Below are positions 27,539-39,500 of a DNA stretch of 64,000 nt, piece by piece. The DNA is taken from assembly GCA_002049455.2 (NCBI GenBank), contig KV918803.1:1-64000 (forward strand), read 5' to 3'. The notes beneath the pieces are model-generated. The model made no database searches. It was given only the letters and a program-made list of their open reading frames with translations, and was not told where the DNA came from. The stretch's first letter is position 1, and the number at the start of each line of letters is the position of its first letter. The position numbers and the translations under genes were made by a program. The stretch is from Porphyra umbilicalis. Its lineage: Eukaryota; Rhodophyta; Bangiophyceae; Bangiales; Bangiaceae.

Positions 27539-30500
27539 ATGGCCGGCGGCTCAGCAGCAGCGGTGGCCACAGCCCCGGCTGCCACCTCCGGGACATCTAG
27601 TGACGGAAGCGCAGGTATGCTGGATATGATCGCTTCCATTTGGGCGGGGCGTGTGTGTGTCAACGCTTCTCGGTGGAATCATCGCGTTGCGCTCATCGAA
27701 CTGCCCTTGGCGACACGATTCTAACGGACAGCTCCGATCTATTATTGAGTTGGAAATGGGATTCGTGGCATGGACGATTGAGCTACTTGTAGGATCCCCG
27801 GCGGAGCGCGATCTCACCCGCGCCCCGCTGAATCTGTCGCCCAAGGAGGCAGTTGCTGAGCGCCCCGGACGGGCCAACGCGACGTGCGGGGCCTGTGGCT
27901 ACAAAAAGACGACAGAGCACGGCAAAACCCACTACTTTCCCAACTTCACAATGGTGGTTGGCAACGTGCAGTGCGTTGCGGCTCTGCCGAAAGGGCACGA
28001 GTTCTACACGGGAGCCAAATGTAGCGCTCTGAAGTGCCCGTGCAAAGATCCGTAAGTACTGCGCTTCTCTTTCTGTGAGCAGCCCACGACAAGATTCTGC
28101 TGCTTGCTTCTGGGTTGCCGTATATCACGCGTGTTGCTTGTTTATGCAGACACGAGCTGACACGCACGCTCCACACCAGTTCCATCGCTTTTCTCGCTTG
28201 CCACACGTTGCGGTTTCTGTTTGCGCCTCCCAGGTGCACAAAGTGTCTGAATCCCGGGCACACGCCCCTGACGATTGCGCTGAGCCCCCTTCTCTTCCAG
28301 CGCGAGATCACGCAGAACGGCGTTATCTTCAAAAAGCGAAACAAGAAGAAGCTGTCGGCCCAGTTTTACGTTTGCAGCCGGTCGGGCCAGGCGCTGTTTG
28401 AGTCGCAGCGGCGGCAAGCCCTGGAAAAATACCAGAGGGCGGACGATGCCCGCCAGGCTCGCACGGCACGCCGGCAGTCCCTTGTGGCCAACTTCGTTGG
28501 GACGTCCAATCCCGTTTCGGCGGCTGTGGACACCCTTGTTGCAGTCGGCTCCGACGCAGCGGCGGTTTCGCCAATCAACGTTGACGCCACGCGTGAGCAG
28601 GCGAGGTGTGCCGACGCAGGCCTGAGCGCGACCGCCAGCGCTTTCGCTGGGGCCCTCACGGCGACTCTTGGCGGGCCAAGTGGGGTCACCACCGACGATG
28701 CCCCAGTGAACGCTCTGGCGATTCTGAGCCGTCATCGGGCCGCAGCGGAAAAGCACGCTGCTACTCGTCTGCGCGATTCTGCGCGAGCGCTGCAGGCACC
28801 CTCGGGATCCATTCGCCTGTACGTTCAGCCTGTTGTGAAGTCGATGATGTTGAGTGGGTGCGTTATTTTACTAGGCACTGCGTTCCCAGGCCTGCGAAGG
28901 CGTGCCTGATATCCCCCAGGCCGCCTCAGCCGCAGGGCCTTCCCAGGCACCCCCAATGGCGCGGCCGACAAGGCCCGCACGGCACCTCCCAGGGCAGCTC
29001 CCGCACCTCCGGAGGGCGCCAACAGCCTCACACTCCAGGCGCCGCTCCCCACACAAATCTCCCCCGGAGCTCAACCCCTAATGGGTTCCCCGCTGAAAGA
29101 TCTACAATCAAGTACATGCAGTGTCACCACACAAATACAAAGACTTACGACTTACGCAAGGGCCAATTGTCCCTGGGGGACTGCGGAAGTACACTTCACA
29201 CTCCCCCCAGTACCCCAGGGACAATTCCTCCCACCCGGTCAAATTCCCGTCATCGAATGTCCATGCAAGGCCCTCCGGGGACGATCTGACCGAGGGGTCT
29301 AAAGCCCTTTAGACTCCTTTCATGCAGAGGGGTCTAAAGCCCTTTAGCCCCATGTCCAGAGGTCGGTATTTTAACCGACCTCCGATGGGGCCAAAGCAGA
29401 CCCGCGAGGATGCCAGAGGCACCTCCGGGCCTCCCTGATGCCCGTAGGACCCCATCCGGTCCATCGGGCACCACCCCCACGGTGACCATTCTGGCCGGGG
29501 GTCTAAAGCCCTTTAGCCCCATGTCCAGAGGTCGGTTTTTCAACCGACCTCCGATGGGGCCAAAACAGGCCCGCGAGGATGCCGGAGGCATCTCCGGGCC
29601 TCCCTGGTGCCCGTAGGACCCCATCCGGTCCATCGGGCACCACCCCCACAATGACCGTTCTCACGGCGGGGCTAAAGCCCTTTAAACCCCTTCCAAAACT
29701 CGGTTTTTCCACCGACCTCGGAAAGGGCCCAGGAAGGACCGGGCAGGTGCCCTGACCACGCCCGACCCGTTCGGGTGCCCGTACGACCACATCCGGCCCG
29801 TCGGGCACCACCAGAAGAGGGCCCAAAGCACTTTAGCTCCATCGCCACGTGTTGCACCGACACCACGTGTTGCAACGGCACCACGTGTTGCAACAGCGCC
29901 ACGTGTTGCAACTGCGCCACGTGTCGGTCCCGGAACGATCTTCCAGGCCGCGACATCCGGGCCCGAATTCTTGAAATCGGCGCCCGGGCCCGCCCAGCCG
30001 GATGCGCTAAAGCCCTTTAGCGCCCCAAAGCCGGGCAGTGTGACGACGTGCGTTAGCACGCCAGGTCGGGCTCAAGCGCGCCCGCCGCCACGCCCAAGTC
30101 GGGCCCGACACCCGCTGCGTCACGGAAGGCCTTGAACGCCGGCCCCGGCAGCGCCTTGTGAGCCCGTCCGCGGGCATCTCAGCACTCGGCAGGAAGTAAA
30201 AGGTCACGTCGCCGCGCGCCACATAATCGCGCACCATGTGGTACGCGACGTCCACGTGCTTGGTGCGCCCCGTTGCCTCAGGGTTGTTGACGAGCGCCAG
30301 GCACGCCTGGTTGTCTTCCCCCATGGGAACGGCACCGCCGTCGACGCCAAGCGCCGATAAGAGCTTGCGAAGCCAAAGGGCCTCCTTGGTCGCCATCGCG
30401 GCGGCCACGTACTCGGCCTCAGCCGTCGACGTTGCCACCGTCGACTGGCGCTTGCTCGCCCACGAGACCGGCCCGCCGTTCAGTGTGAAGATGAAACCCG

Positions 30501-33500
30501 TCGTCGACCGACGAGCGTCAACGTCGCCCGCCCAGTCGGCGTCGACGTACCCTTGGAGAGGCTTGTTGGTGCCGTACGCGACCCCGAGGCGCGTAGCCCC
30601 GCGAAGGTACCGAAGCACCCCCTTGGCCGCGCGCATGTGGTCCTCCTCGGGGCAGGCCATGTAGCGCGACAGCACGCCCACGGCAAAGGCAATGTCCGGC
30701 CTCGTCGTTGTAGAGAGATAGAGCAGGGAGCCGACAAGTTCGGCATATCGGTTGCCGTCGGGCAAGAGGCTCTCCCCCGTCTTGGCCAGCTTGGCCCCCG
30801 ACACCATTGGCGTCTTGTTGGGCGTGGAGTTGGACATTCCAAACGCCTCAAGGAGTGCGATAACATGCCTCGGGTTGCTCAGGGTGAGCGTCTTGGCCGC
30901 CCGGTCTCGCATTACCTTCATGCCGATGAAGTCCTTGACCTCCCCCATGTCGCGCACGTCGAACGTCGCCGACACCGAGTTCTTTACCGCTTGAACCCCG
31001 TCGAGGCTCTTGCCCGCAACGATGAGATCGTCCACGTAGACGAGGATGTAAACCAGCCCGTGCACCGGGTGGCTCCATGTGTAGAGGCACGGGTCCACCT
31101 TGGACCGGACTGCTCCCATAGCCTTGAGCTCTTTGTCGAGCTTGATGCCCCACAGGCGCCCGGCCTGCTTTGTCCCAGACAGAGCTAGGCTGAGACGGAA
31201 GACATCATGTGCCCCCCCGGGCTCGGTGCCCTCCGGAAGGTTGATGTACATCTCCTTGTCCATCTTGGCGTTGAGGAAGGCCGTCTTGACGTCCACGTGG
31301 TGAACCTCCCAGTCCTTGGCCGCGGCCACCGCGAAGAGTGCGCGTGTTGTTGCCGAGCTGGGCACTGGCGCCCACGTCTCGTCAAAATCACGCCCCGGCA
31401 CTTGGTTGAAGCCTTGCGCGACCAGGCGCGCCTTGTACCTCGTCACGTTGCCTTCCGAATCGCGCTTGATGTCGTACACGTACCGAGTCTTGACGGCCTT
31501 GCGCTTGTTGTTGTTCTTGGTCTTGGACCAGGTACCAAGCTTCTTGTGCGCCAGGTACTCTTCCTTCTCTGCCGCCTTCCATAGCGGCCAGTCCGAGCGT
31601 GCACGCGCCTCCTTCGCGTTGGTCGGCGGCTTGCTCAGGTCCCAGGCAGACTTAGCGTCACCAAATGGCCCCGCTGCCACGTACGCCTTCGGGTTGCTCT
31701 CCCACCAGGTAACCTTTGGTGCCGGCTTGCGCTTGGACCGCCGGGGTGCTTGAGCCCCGTCGTCATCACTCTCCGTTGTGGAGTCAGGCAGCACTTGGTG
31801 CCCTTCTTGAGCCGACGCGTCCTCGTCTTCGTCATCATCATCGCCGTCTTCCGCGTCATGGACGGCCTCCTTGTCCGGCGCGCCGTCGCTCTCTGAAGAC
31901 TGCTGCGGAGCATACTCGTCCCCGCTGGGGACTTCCGCGTCCAGCATGTTCATCGCACCGTCCTCCTTGTCACCATCCGTCCACGCCGTCAGGCGAGGAC
32001 TGGCGCTTGAACCAGAAGCAGACGTCTTGTTCATGGTCTTGCTTGGGATCTCCTCCATGAGCACGTCTCGGCGCTCGAAGATCTTGTTTGAATCATCCTC
32101 GAGGATGCGGTAGGCCTTTCCACCAACGGTATAGCCAACAAAACGGCCAACATCTGTCCTTGGTTCCAGCTTGCGCTGCTGCTGCTTGGGCTTGAGAGCC
32201 CAGGCCCGGCTCCCCCAGACGCGAAATCCCTTCATGTCAGGGCGTCGCCCCGTAAGCGCCTCAAGGGGCGTCACATCTTGCGGGACCGGTTTAGCACGTG
32301 GATGACCGAGGAGAGCGCCTCAGCCCACAGCTCCTCTTCCGCACCGGCGTCCAGCAGTGCCGCGTGAACGCGCTCCATGATGTAGCGGTTGGCACGCTCC
32401 GCCTTGCCGTTCTGCTGCGACGAGTATGGCGCCGTCTTCTCCGACGTGATGCCCTTGTTGTCATACCACGCCTTGAGATCGTGGCTGACGTACTCCTTTG
32501 CGCCATCGTGGCGCACCCGCTTGACTTTGAGCCCGGTGAGGGTCTCAAGCTGCGTAATGCAGGCCTTGATGACGCCCGGAACCGTCCCCTTAGTCTTGAT
32601 GGGCGTCGCCGTGATGAAGCCAGTTGAGTCCTCCATCAGCGTCATGAAGTATACTGATCCGCCCAACGACTCTGTCAAGGGCCCATCGACGTCGGTGTGA
32701 ACCAACTCGCACTTGGTGCTCGTTGTAGTGGAGCGATGATGCGGGGAACGCGCCATCTTGCCGTCAACACACGGGACGCACACCGTGCCAAGGATGCGCT
32801 TGGCGTCCGCCACCGAAGCTGGAATCCCGTCGACCATCCCGACCACTCGTTTGAGGTTCTCGAAGCCCAAGTGGTTGAACCTGCGGTGCCACAGCTCCGC
32901 CTCGCCGTCAATGCGTGTTGAGGCGGCGCTTGCCGACGCCTTGACCGGCGTCACCTTGAGCACGTAGTTCTCGGACTCGTTGACCGAACCGATGACAGAC
33001 GCGTTGCTCAACACCCCGCTTGAGAGTACCGCCTCTCCATCGCTGAGGATGTAGCAGGCGTCTCCTACAAACACCACCGCTCCGCCGCGGCGGTCGACCG
33101 CACGCACAGACAACAGGTTGTCCGACAGGTCTGGCACGAGCATGGCCTCACCGAGGACCATTCGTACCTTGATGTTGCCCGCCCCCACGTCCATGGAGAC
33201 GTATCCGTGCCCCTTAATGGACACCTTGTGACCGTCAGCCAGAGTGACCTTGGCCCCGCTTCCCGATGTCTTGACGGTGAAGCCCTTGTCCCCGGCGGCC
33301 ATATGGTTTGTCGCGCCGGAGTCCAGCACCCAGGTAGACATCCCACTGGTGCTTTCGGGAGTCTTGTGCTCCCCTTCCTGGCCTGCCGACGCGGCGTAGG
33401 CCAATGCGGCACGGGGAGGTGCACCGCCGCCCCCGCCACCATCCCGACGCCCGCCGCTTGGCTTCTTGTTGCCCTTGGCGTCGTCGGCCTTCTTCTTGAG

Positions 33501-36500
33501 GCAGTCGCGCTTCATATGCCCTCTCTTGTCGCAGTAGTAGCACACGACCGCCTTCTTGTCCCACGGCTTCTTGGTAGCCCATGCCGCAAACGCTTGCGAC
33601 TTGACGCCAGTCGACGACAACGACCGCCCTCGGCTGGCGCGCTGCTCCACCGTGAGCAGCTTGGCGCTCACTTCGGCGAGGTTGCGCTTCCCGTCCATGT
33701 TCTCCAGAACGGTCTTGATCATGTCGTACTCTGCTGGAAGACCCGACAGGATCTGCAGCACGAGTGTGTTCTCGTCCACCTGGTTGCCCAGCATGGCGAG
33801 TTCTTGGCGGAGGCCCTTGGCGCGCGACGTGTACTTGATGATGTTCTCGTCGCCGTCCTTCTTGAGGTTGCTCAGCTCGTGCATGAGCTGCAGCAGCCGT
33901 GCGTTGTCACGCGCCTCAAAGATGTCCTTGAGCGCGTCCCACGCGTCCTTGGCTGTACTGACCGCCGTCACCGAATGGAGATGAACCGGCTTGACCGATA
34001 TCTGGATGGTCGCCAACGCCGACTCGTTCATGATGTCCCACGCGTCCGCCATCAAGTTGCCCTTGGAATCACTCCCGGACGCGGGGCGGTCGGTCACGAC
34101 CGCCGACCAGACCTTCTCCTTGATGAGCTGTGCACGGCAGTACACGGCCCAGACCTTGTAATCGTCGTCCAGCTGCGCAAAGCGAGGGCCACCGTAGCGC
34201 CCGTACTCCGACATGACGACAACAACCGCGCCCCGAGGCGCGACACTGACGACGTGGGAGGCTAAGCCCGCTTGCCCGACGCCGGAACACACAGCAGCCC
34301 AACTAGCGCCGTCCCGCAAACGATAGAGCGGAAGACGACGATCACCACCAGCGACACTGGGCCCATAACCTGTGAAGTCGATGATGTTGAGTGGGTGCGT
34401 TATTTTACTAGGCACTGCGTTCCCAGGCCTGCGAAGGCGTGCCTGATATCCCCCAGGCCGCCTCAGCCGCAGGGCCTTCCCAGGCACCCCCAATGGCGCG
34501 GCCGACAAGGCCCGCACGGCACCTCCCAGGGCAGCTCCCGCACCTCCGGAGGGCGCCAACAGCCTCACACTCCAGGCGCCGCTCCCCACACAAATCTCCC
34601 CCGGAGCTCAACCCCTAATGGGTTCCCCGCTGAAAGATCTACAATCAAGTACATGCAGTGTCACCACACAAATACAAAGACTTACGACTTACGCAGGGGC
34701 CAATTGTCCCTGGGGGACTGCGGAAGTACACTTCACACCTGTCTTTCGGCTTGCTTGTACTCTTCACTTACTTCTTCCTCATTCCTATGGTCCACTGGGG
34801 AGCTGTGTGTGGCTCTTTATCGACTTCGGTGCCTTCTGATCAAGCTTGCGACCACGACACTGACTTGACATGTACTTGCAATGCCCCGACGCTTCCTTGC
34901 GACTAGCGGTCTGTCCTTGGTGCCCTTGAAAATTTCCCCACTGTCTTGGTGACAGCGGCGATTGGAGCGCGCCCGGCTCTGGTGCCGCAGACCAGGATGA
35001 CGTCATTGAAGTCACGCCTAGTCCCGCAGACCCGCCTGCGCGGAGGGCTGGGTCCTTTAAGATGACCCCCACGCAGGTGGCGACAGCGCTTACCCACCAC
35101 ATATATGGAGATGAGACTGGAGAGGAGAGAGTGAACTTTCTGAGCAAGGTGGAGGAGGGCGCGACGGCGTATGGAGTTCGTGGCTCTACTGTATGTGGGA
35201 CGGCTGATGATGACACGCTCGTGGAGCACCTATTCTCCTCCTTTGCGAAGTGTGGCGGTCGGGGGTCCCCAGTTGGAAGGGGCGTGGCCCCTCAGCTGTG
35301 GACAGCACACCCCCGGGGGCCGTCCCAAAATATCCCGATCCGGGCCAGCAAGGGAATGACCTGTCCAGATCTCGGGGAGATTGGATTCGGTCGGGGGTGG
35401 GGCTTTTCCCAAGTGGTTTTCCCAGCCCCCCTGCTACTTGTTTGAACTTTTCGCTTTGGAGGGATTTATCTGTTTGGCGCATTTGGGGTGGCGACTTTGG
35501 CCACCGGCGTTCGGGTTGGGGCGGGGTTTATTGACAGCGGGGACGCCGTCCCCGTAGCCTTTTGATAAAACCAACTGTGCTTTGGACTACGATTCCCCTC
35601 TGGGCTTTGCCGTGATCCTCTCCTCCCGTTGGGGGAAGGCTGGGCTGTGGGTCGATTTCCGGGGCAGTTCCTTCGACGGACCGAGCTGATCAAGAGGTCA
35701 CTTCGGCCAGACGACGAACCAGCGTGGTGGTGCTTAGAACCGCTACAATATCTGGTGGAGCAGCAGGGGATTCCGGCCGTTGCCACGCCCGTACTGGGTA
35801 GCCGATTCCCCGATCGTCTGTTGGTTTGTGAGTTCGAGGCGACGTGGATCTCCGCGTCGGTCTGTCGTCGATTACCGGCCGGCCACTACGATGGCGTCGC
35901 CGTCCGACATCCCCAAGTCGAACGCGATCGCTAGCGGTATGCCGGCGGGTACATCCGCGGTGACCCCAGCGGTCGCTGCAACAGGGGGATCCGCGGCCGG
36001 ATCAGGGATTCCTTTCACTTCGCCTCGGCCATTGGCGGACCTCGTGGGCGAAACGGTTCGTCGGGTCCCACCGGGGGCCGGTGCCTTCCTCCCTCGACGT
36101 CACGACGAACGGACGGGATTGGTGGATCAAGATCGTGATCCGGCGACGCTTTTAGCGATGGCCAATCTGGACACGGCGCTGTCGACGTTCCGCGAGTCGT
36201 TATTGGCCGACGTTTCTCGGGTCATCGCGGTGAGCCCCGCGGGCTCTGCTCAAGATGCCCCCCGCCGAGGTTCTCCAGTGGACACGCGGAAGAGCCGCAG
36301 CAAAGAGAAGTCACCGTAGTCCCTCGTCGTCATCGTCGTCTTCATCTTCCTCGCCGTCGCCGGCGACAACCGACAACGACGACGACCACGTGGGGCGCAA
36401 GGTGGGGTCCGGCAAGTTGGCGGTCCTCGAGTGCCCGGACGATCGCTTCGCGGGCGTCCTGGACTACCGATCGTACCGCCTACGGAACCGTCACTCGACC

Positions 36501-39500
36501 TACGGGGCGTCGCAGGCCCGCAAGATGGGACGGACGGCCGAGAATATGAAGTTCTCCTTCGGGGGGACCCCGATGTTCAACGGGAAGGAACCCCTCAAGG
36601 TCTTCTCGTGGCTCCGAAAGTTCGTCAAGGCCTGCGATGACAACGACGTGTCCGAGGGGATGGGTTTGTACCTAATTCCCAACTTCCTCGCGGGCGACGC
36701 TGAGACGCGGTTCACTCGGAACCTACCAGGGTCGGATATCGCGGGCGGACGGGGCTCGCTTGGATCCTTTCCCGCGGCGGTCAATTGGCTGTTGTCGACC
36801 TACGCGGAGCCGCACGCTTTGGGGCTGGCGCAGGACAAGTTTAGCCGGGCGGCGCTCGTGGACAACGACGGTGTGGATGCCTTCGCGGCACGTCTACGGA
36901 GCCTCGCTGAGCTTTGCGGCAACATCCACTCCGAGGGGACGATGAAACAGCAGCTGATCCAAGGGCTACCGGAGTATCTACGGACGGATGCCTTCGTGTA
37001 CAACTCGGCGCAACGAAGCTACCAACAGTTATCGACGTACGTGGCGAGGAAATATCGGGCCGCCAAGGACGTCATGGCGTTGGCCAGCCGGGGGTCACCC
37101 GGGGGATCATCGCGGAAGGGACAGACGTCGACGGGGCCCCGAGGCCTCTCGGTCAACCAACTCCACTCCTCGTGGGAGGAGGATGACACGGCGACGTACG
37201 ATACGGTCGCGGTGCTGCCGTCGGGTACCCCGGGGTTCCGCACGGCTGGAGGAGCGCCCTATGTTCGGCGGGAGGCCCCGACGGGTCCCCCGCTGTGCTA
37301 CATGTGTTGGATGCGTGGCCACCGGGTCCCTGATTGCAAGATTCTGACGGACAAACAGCGGGACCTCGTGAAGGCCGCGCGGAGCACCTTCCTTCGACAG
37401 AGGAACGCGGGGGCGGGCGCCCCCTCGGATCGCACCTTCGTCGTGGCCCTGGTGTCGGACGACCTGTTGGGCGGTGTGGAGTCAACGAGGACGGAAGGGG
37501 GGGACGCCCCGCCCGTGTTAACCCCGGCCAAGGGGCGCCGCGGGGCGGGAAACGCCTAGGGGGGGTGGCATCGCCATCCCCCTCCATCCCCCCTGTCCGC
37601 CCCAACTCCCCGGTCGCCCCCCGCCACGTCACGTTTGCCTCCCCTGGGGTAACCGCGACGTGGCCTGTCCCGGCTTGCTGCCCCTGCCGTCGTGGGCGAT
37701 ATCGCCCGCGGTTCAAGGGGACGCTTTTGCTACTACGGAAAGAGAATTTTGTGATTAGCGCGTCGTACCAGTTGGCGCCGTGGCAGACCCCCGTCCCCAC
37801 GAGGGCGGTGGTCGACACTGGCGCTGGGCCAAGTGTGATCCGCGCGGATATGTTGCCCGAAGGGTGGACCGAGTATGCATCGCGGGCGCCACCCCGGACG
37901 CAAGTGAGTGATGCCTCGGGGCAGCTGCTCAAGGTGAACGCGGAGGTGTCGCTGACGATCTACGTCGGGGGTGCCGCTATGAAGTACGAGTTCCTCGTGG
38001 TCAAGGCATTGTCGGTACCGCTCATCCTCGGGTGGGACTTCCAGCGCAACTACGTGGACACCATCTCCCCCAAGACGCAGACGATCAAGTGGGACGACGG
38101 AACGTCCACGGTGGCGACGCGGAGCTGGACGGGGAAAACGCGACCCGCGCCCCCTCGCCGAGGAAACAAGCCGAAGGCCCAAGCTGGGGCTATCCGGCTT
38201 CGGCAAGGGGTATCCGTCGGCCCGCGGTGCATCCAGGCGGTCCAAGTGTGCTGCAACGTCAAGGGGGTCCACCTGGTACGGGAACGCCCCGTCAAAATGA
38301 GCCGACGGAAGGTACTGTTGCACAACTCGGTCGCGGAGTTCTCCCCCAACACCCCGCGGTCCCTCTACCTGACGAACATCGGGGACGTGCCGGTGCACCT
38401 AACGAAGGGGTTTGTCATCGGAACCGCGACGGCCTACAATGGACCGCTGCACGTCGTCGAGGAGGAGGAGGAACCGGGGGCGGTCCTAACGATGGGGGCG
38501 GACCCCCGTGACAAGGCCGACGAGGAGGCCAAGACGGGGCGGCAAGCCGAAGAGAGGACCGACGAGGGACAACCTCTACCTCACCCGCCGGACAAGACGT
38601 ATCCCAAGCCGGAGGTCCACTGGGAGGGCGTCCCCGACACGCTTCGTGGTGACGTGGACGACCTCCTCGAGGAATACAAGGCGCTATGGGCGGGACAACT
38701 CGGCAAGGTCGACGTCACCCCGCACCGGATCGAGGTGACCCCCGGGGCACGGCCACGGCGGGCCCAGCCCTATCGGGCGAGCCACGCTTCGAGGGACATC
38801 ATCGCCAAGGAGGTGAAACGCCAGCGGGACCTCGGGGTTATCGAGCCCTCAAGTGCTGAGTGGGCCTTCCCTGTGGTTCTGGTTCCGAAACCCGACGGAA
38901 CAGTGCGGTTCTGTGTGGATTACCGCCGACTTAACGAGGTCACGGTTCGGGATGTGTACCCTTTGCCACGAATGGACGATTGTATTGACTTCCTCAGGGA
39001 CGCCAAGGTGTTTTCGATGCTCGACTGCAACTTGGGGTATTGGCAGATCCCCGTGGCGGACGAGGACCGGGACAAGACGACCTTCGTTTGCCACGAGGGG
39101 GCCTACCGCTACATCCGCCTTCCCTTCGGGCTGTCCAATGCCCCGGCGACCTTCCAACGGGCCATCGACATGATCCTCGGTGGACTCAAGTAGAAGAGCT
39201 TCCTCGTGTACCTCGACGACATCATCGTCTTCTCGCAGTCGGCGGGGGAACACGTGGAACACCTCCGGGAGGTCTTCACGGCGCTGCGCGGCGCGGGTGT
39301 CTCCCTGAAGGCCAAGAAGTGCCACTTGTTCCAAGAGGAGGTGGAGTATTTGGGCCATATCGTGGGCCGGGGGGAGCTGAAGGTACAAGACAAGAACATC
39401 CGCGGACTCAAGGAGGCGTCTCCCCCGCGGTGCAAGAAGGACCTACGTAGCTTCCTCGGGATGTGCAACGTGTATCGGAGGTTCGTCAAGGACTACGCCC

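Larger units (their letters stand above)
28834..34737 (-). mobile_element. Ty1/copia retrotransposon, young, nearly whole
   Basis: A 5.9-kb element read on the minus strand. Its LTRs are 367 bp and its target duplication is CCTGT (28829-28833 and 34738-34742). In coding order: gag with a zinc knuckle (CYYCDKRGHMKRDC) at about 34.2-33.4 kb, protease (LDSGATNHM) near 33.3 kb, integrase at about 32.9-32.1 kb, reverse transcriptase at about 31.6-30.8 kb (YVDDLIV) and RNase H at about 30.6-30.2 kb. This protease-integrase-RT order is the copia order. The LTRs differ at about one position, so insertion is recent. Coding sequence looks nearly whole, with about one interruption. About 800 bp of tandem repeats lie between the end of pol and the 3' LTR. 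It sits in an intron of the cysteine-rich gene, in antisense. Confidence 0.95.

Noticed and set aside
34356-34370. A tRNA gene at the copia primer site
   Set aside because: Only the 15-base complement of one arm is present; no acceptor stem, D arm or T arm surrounds it.
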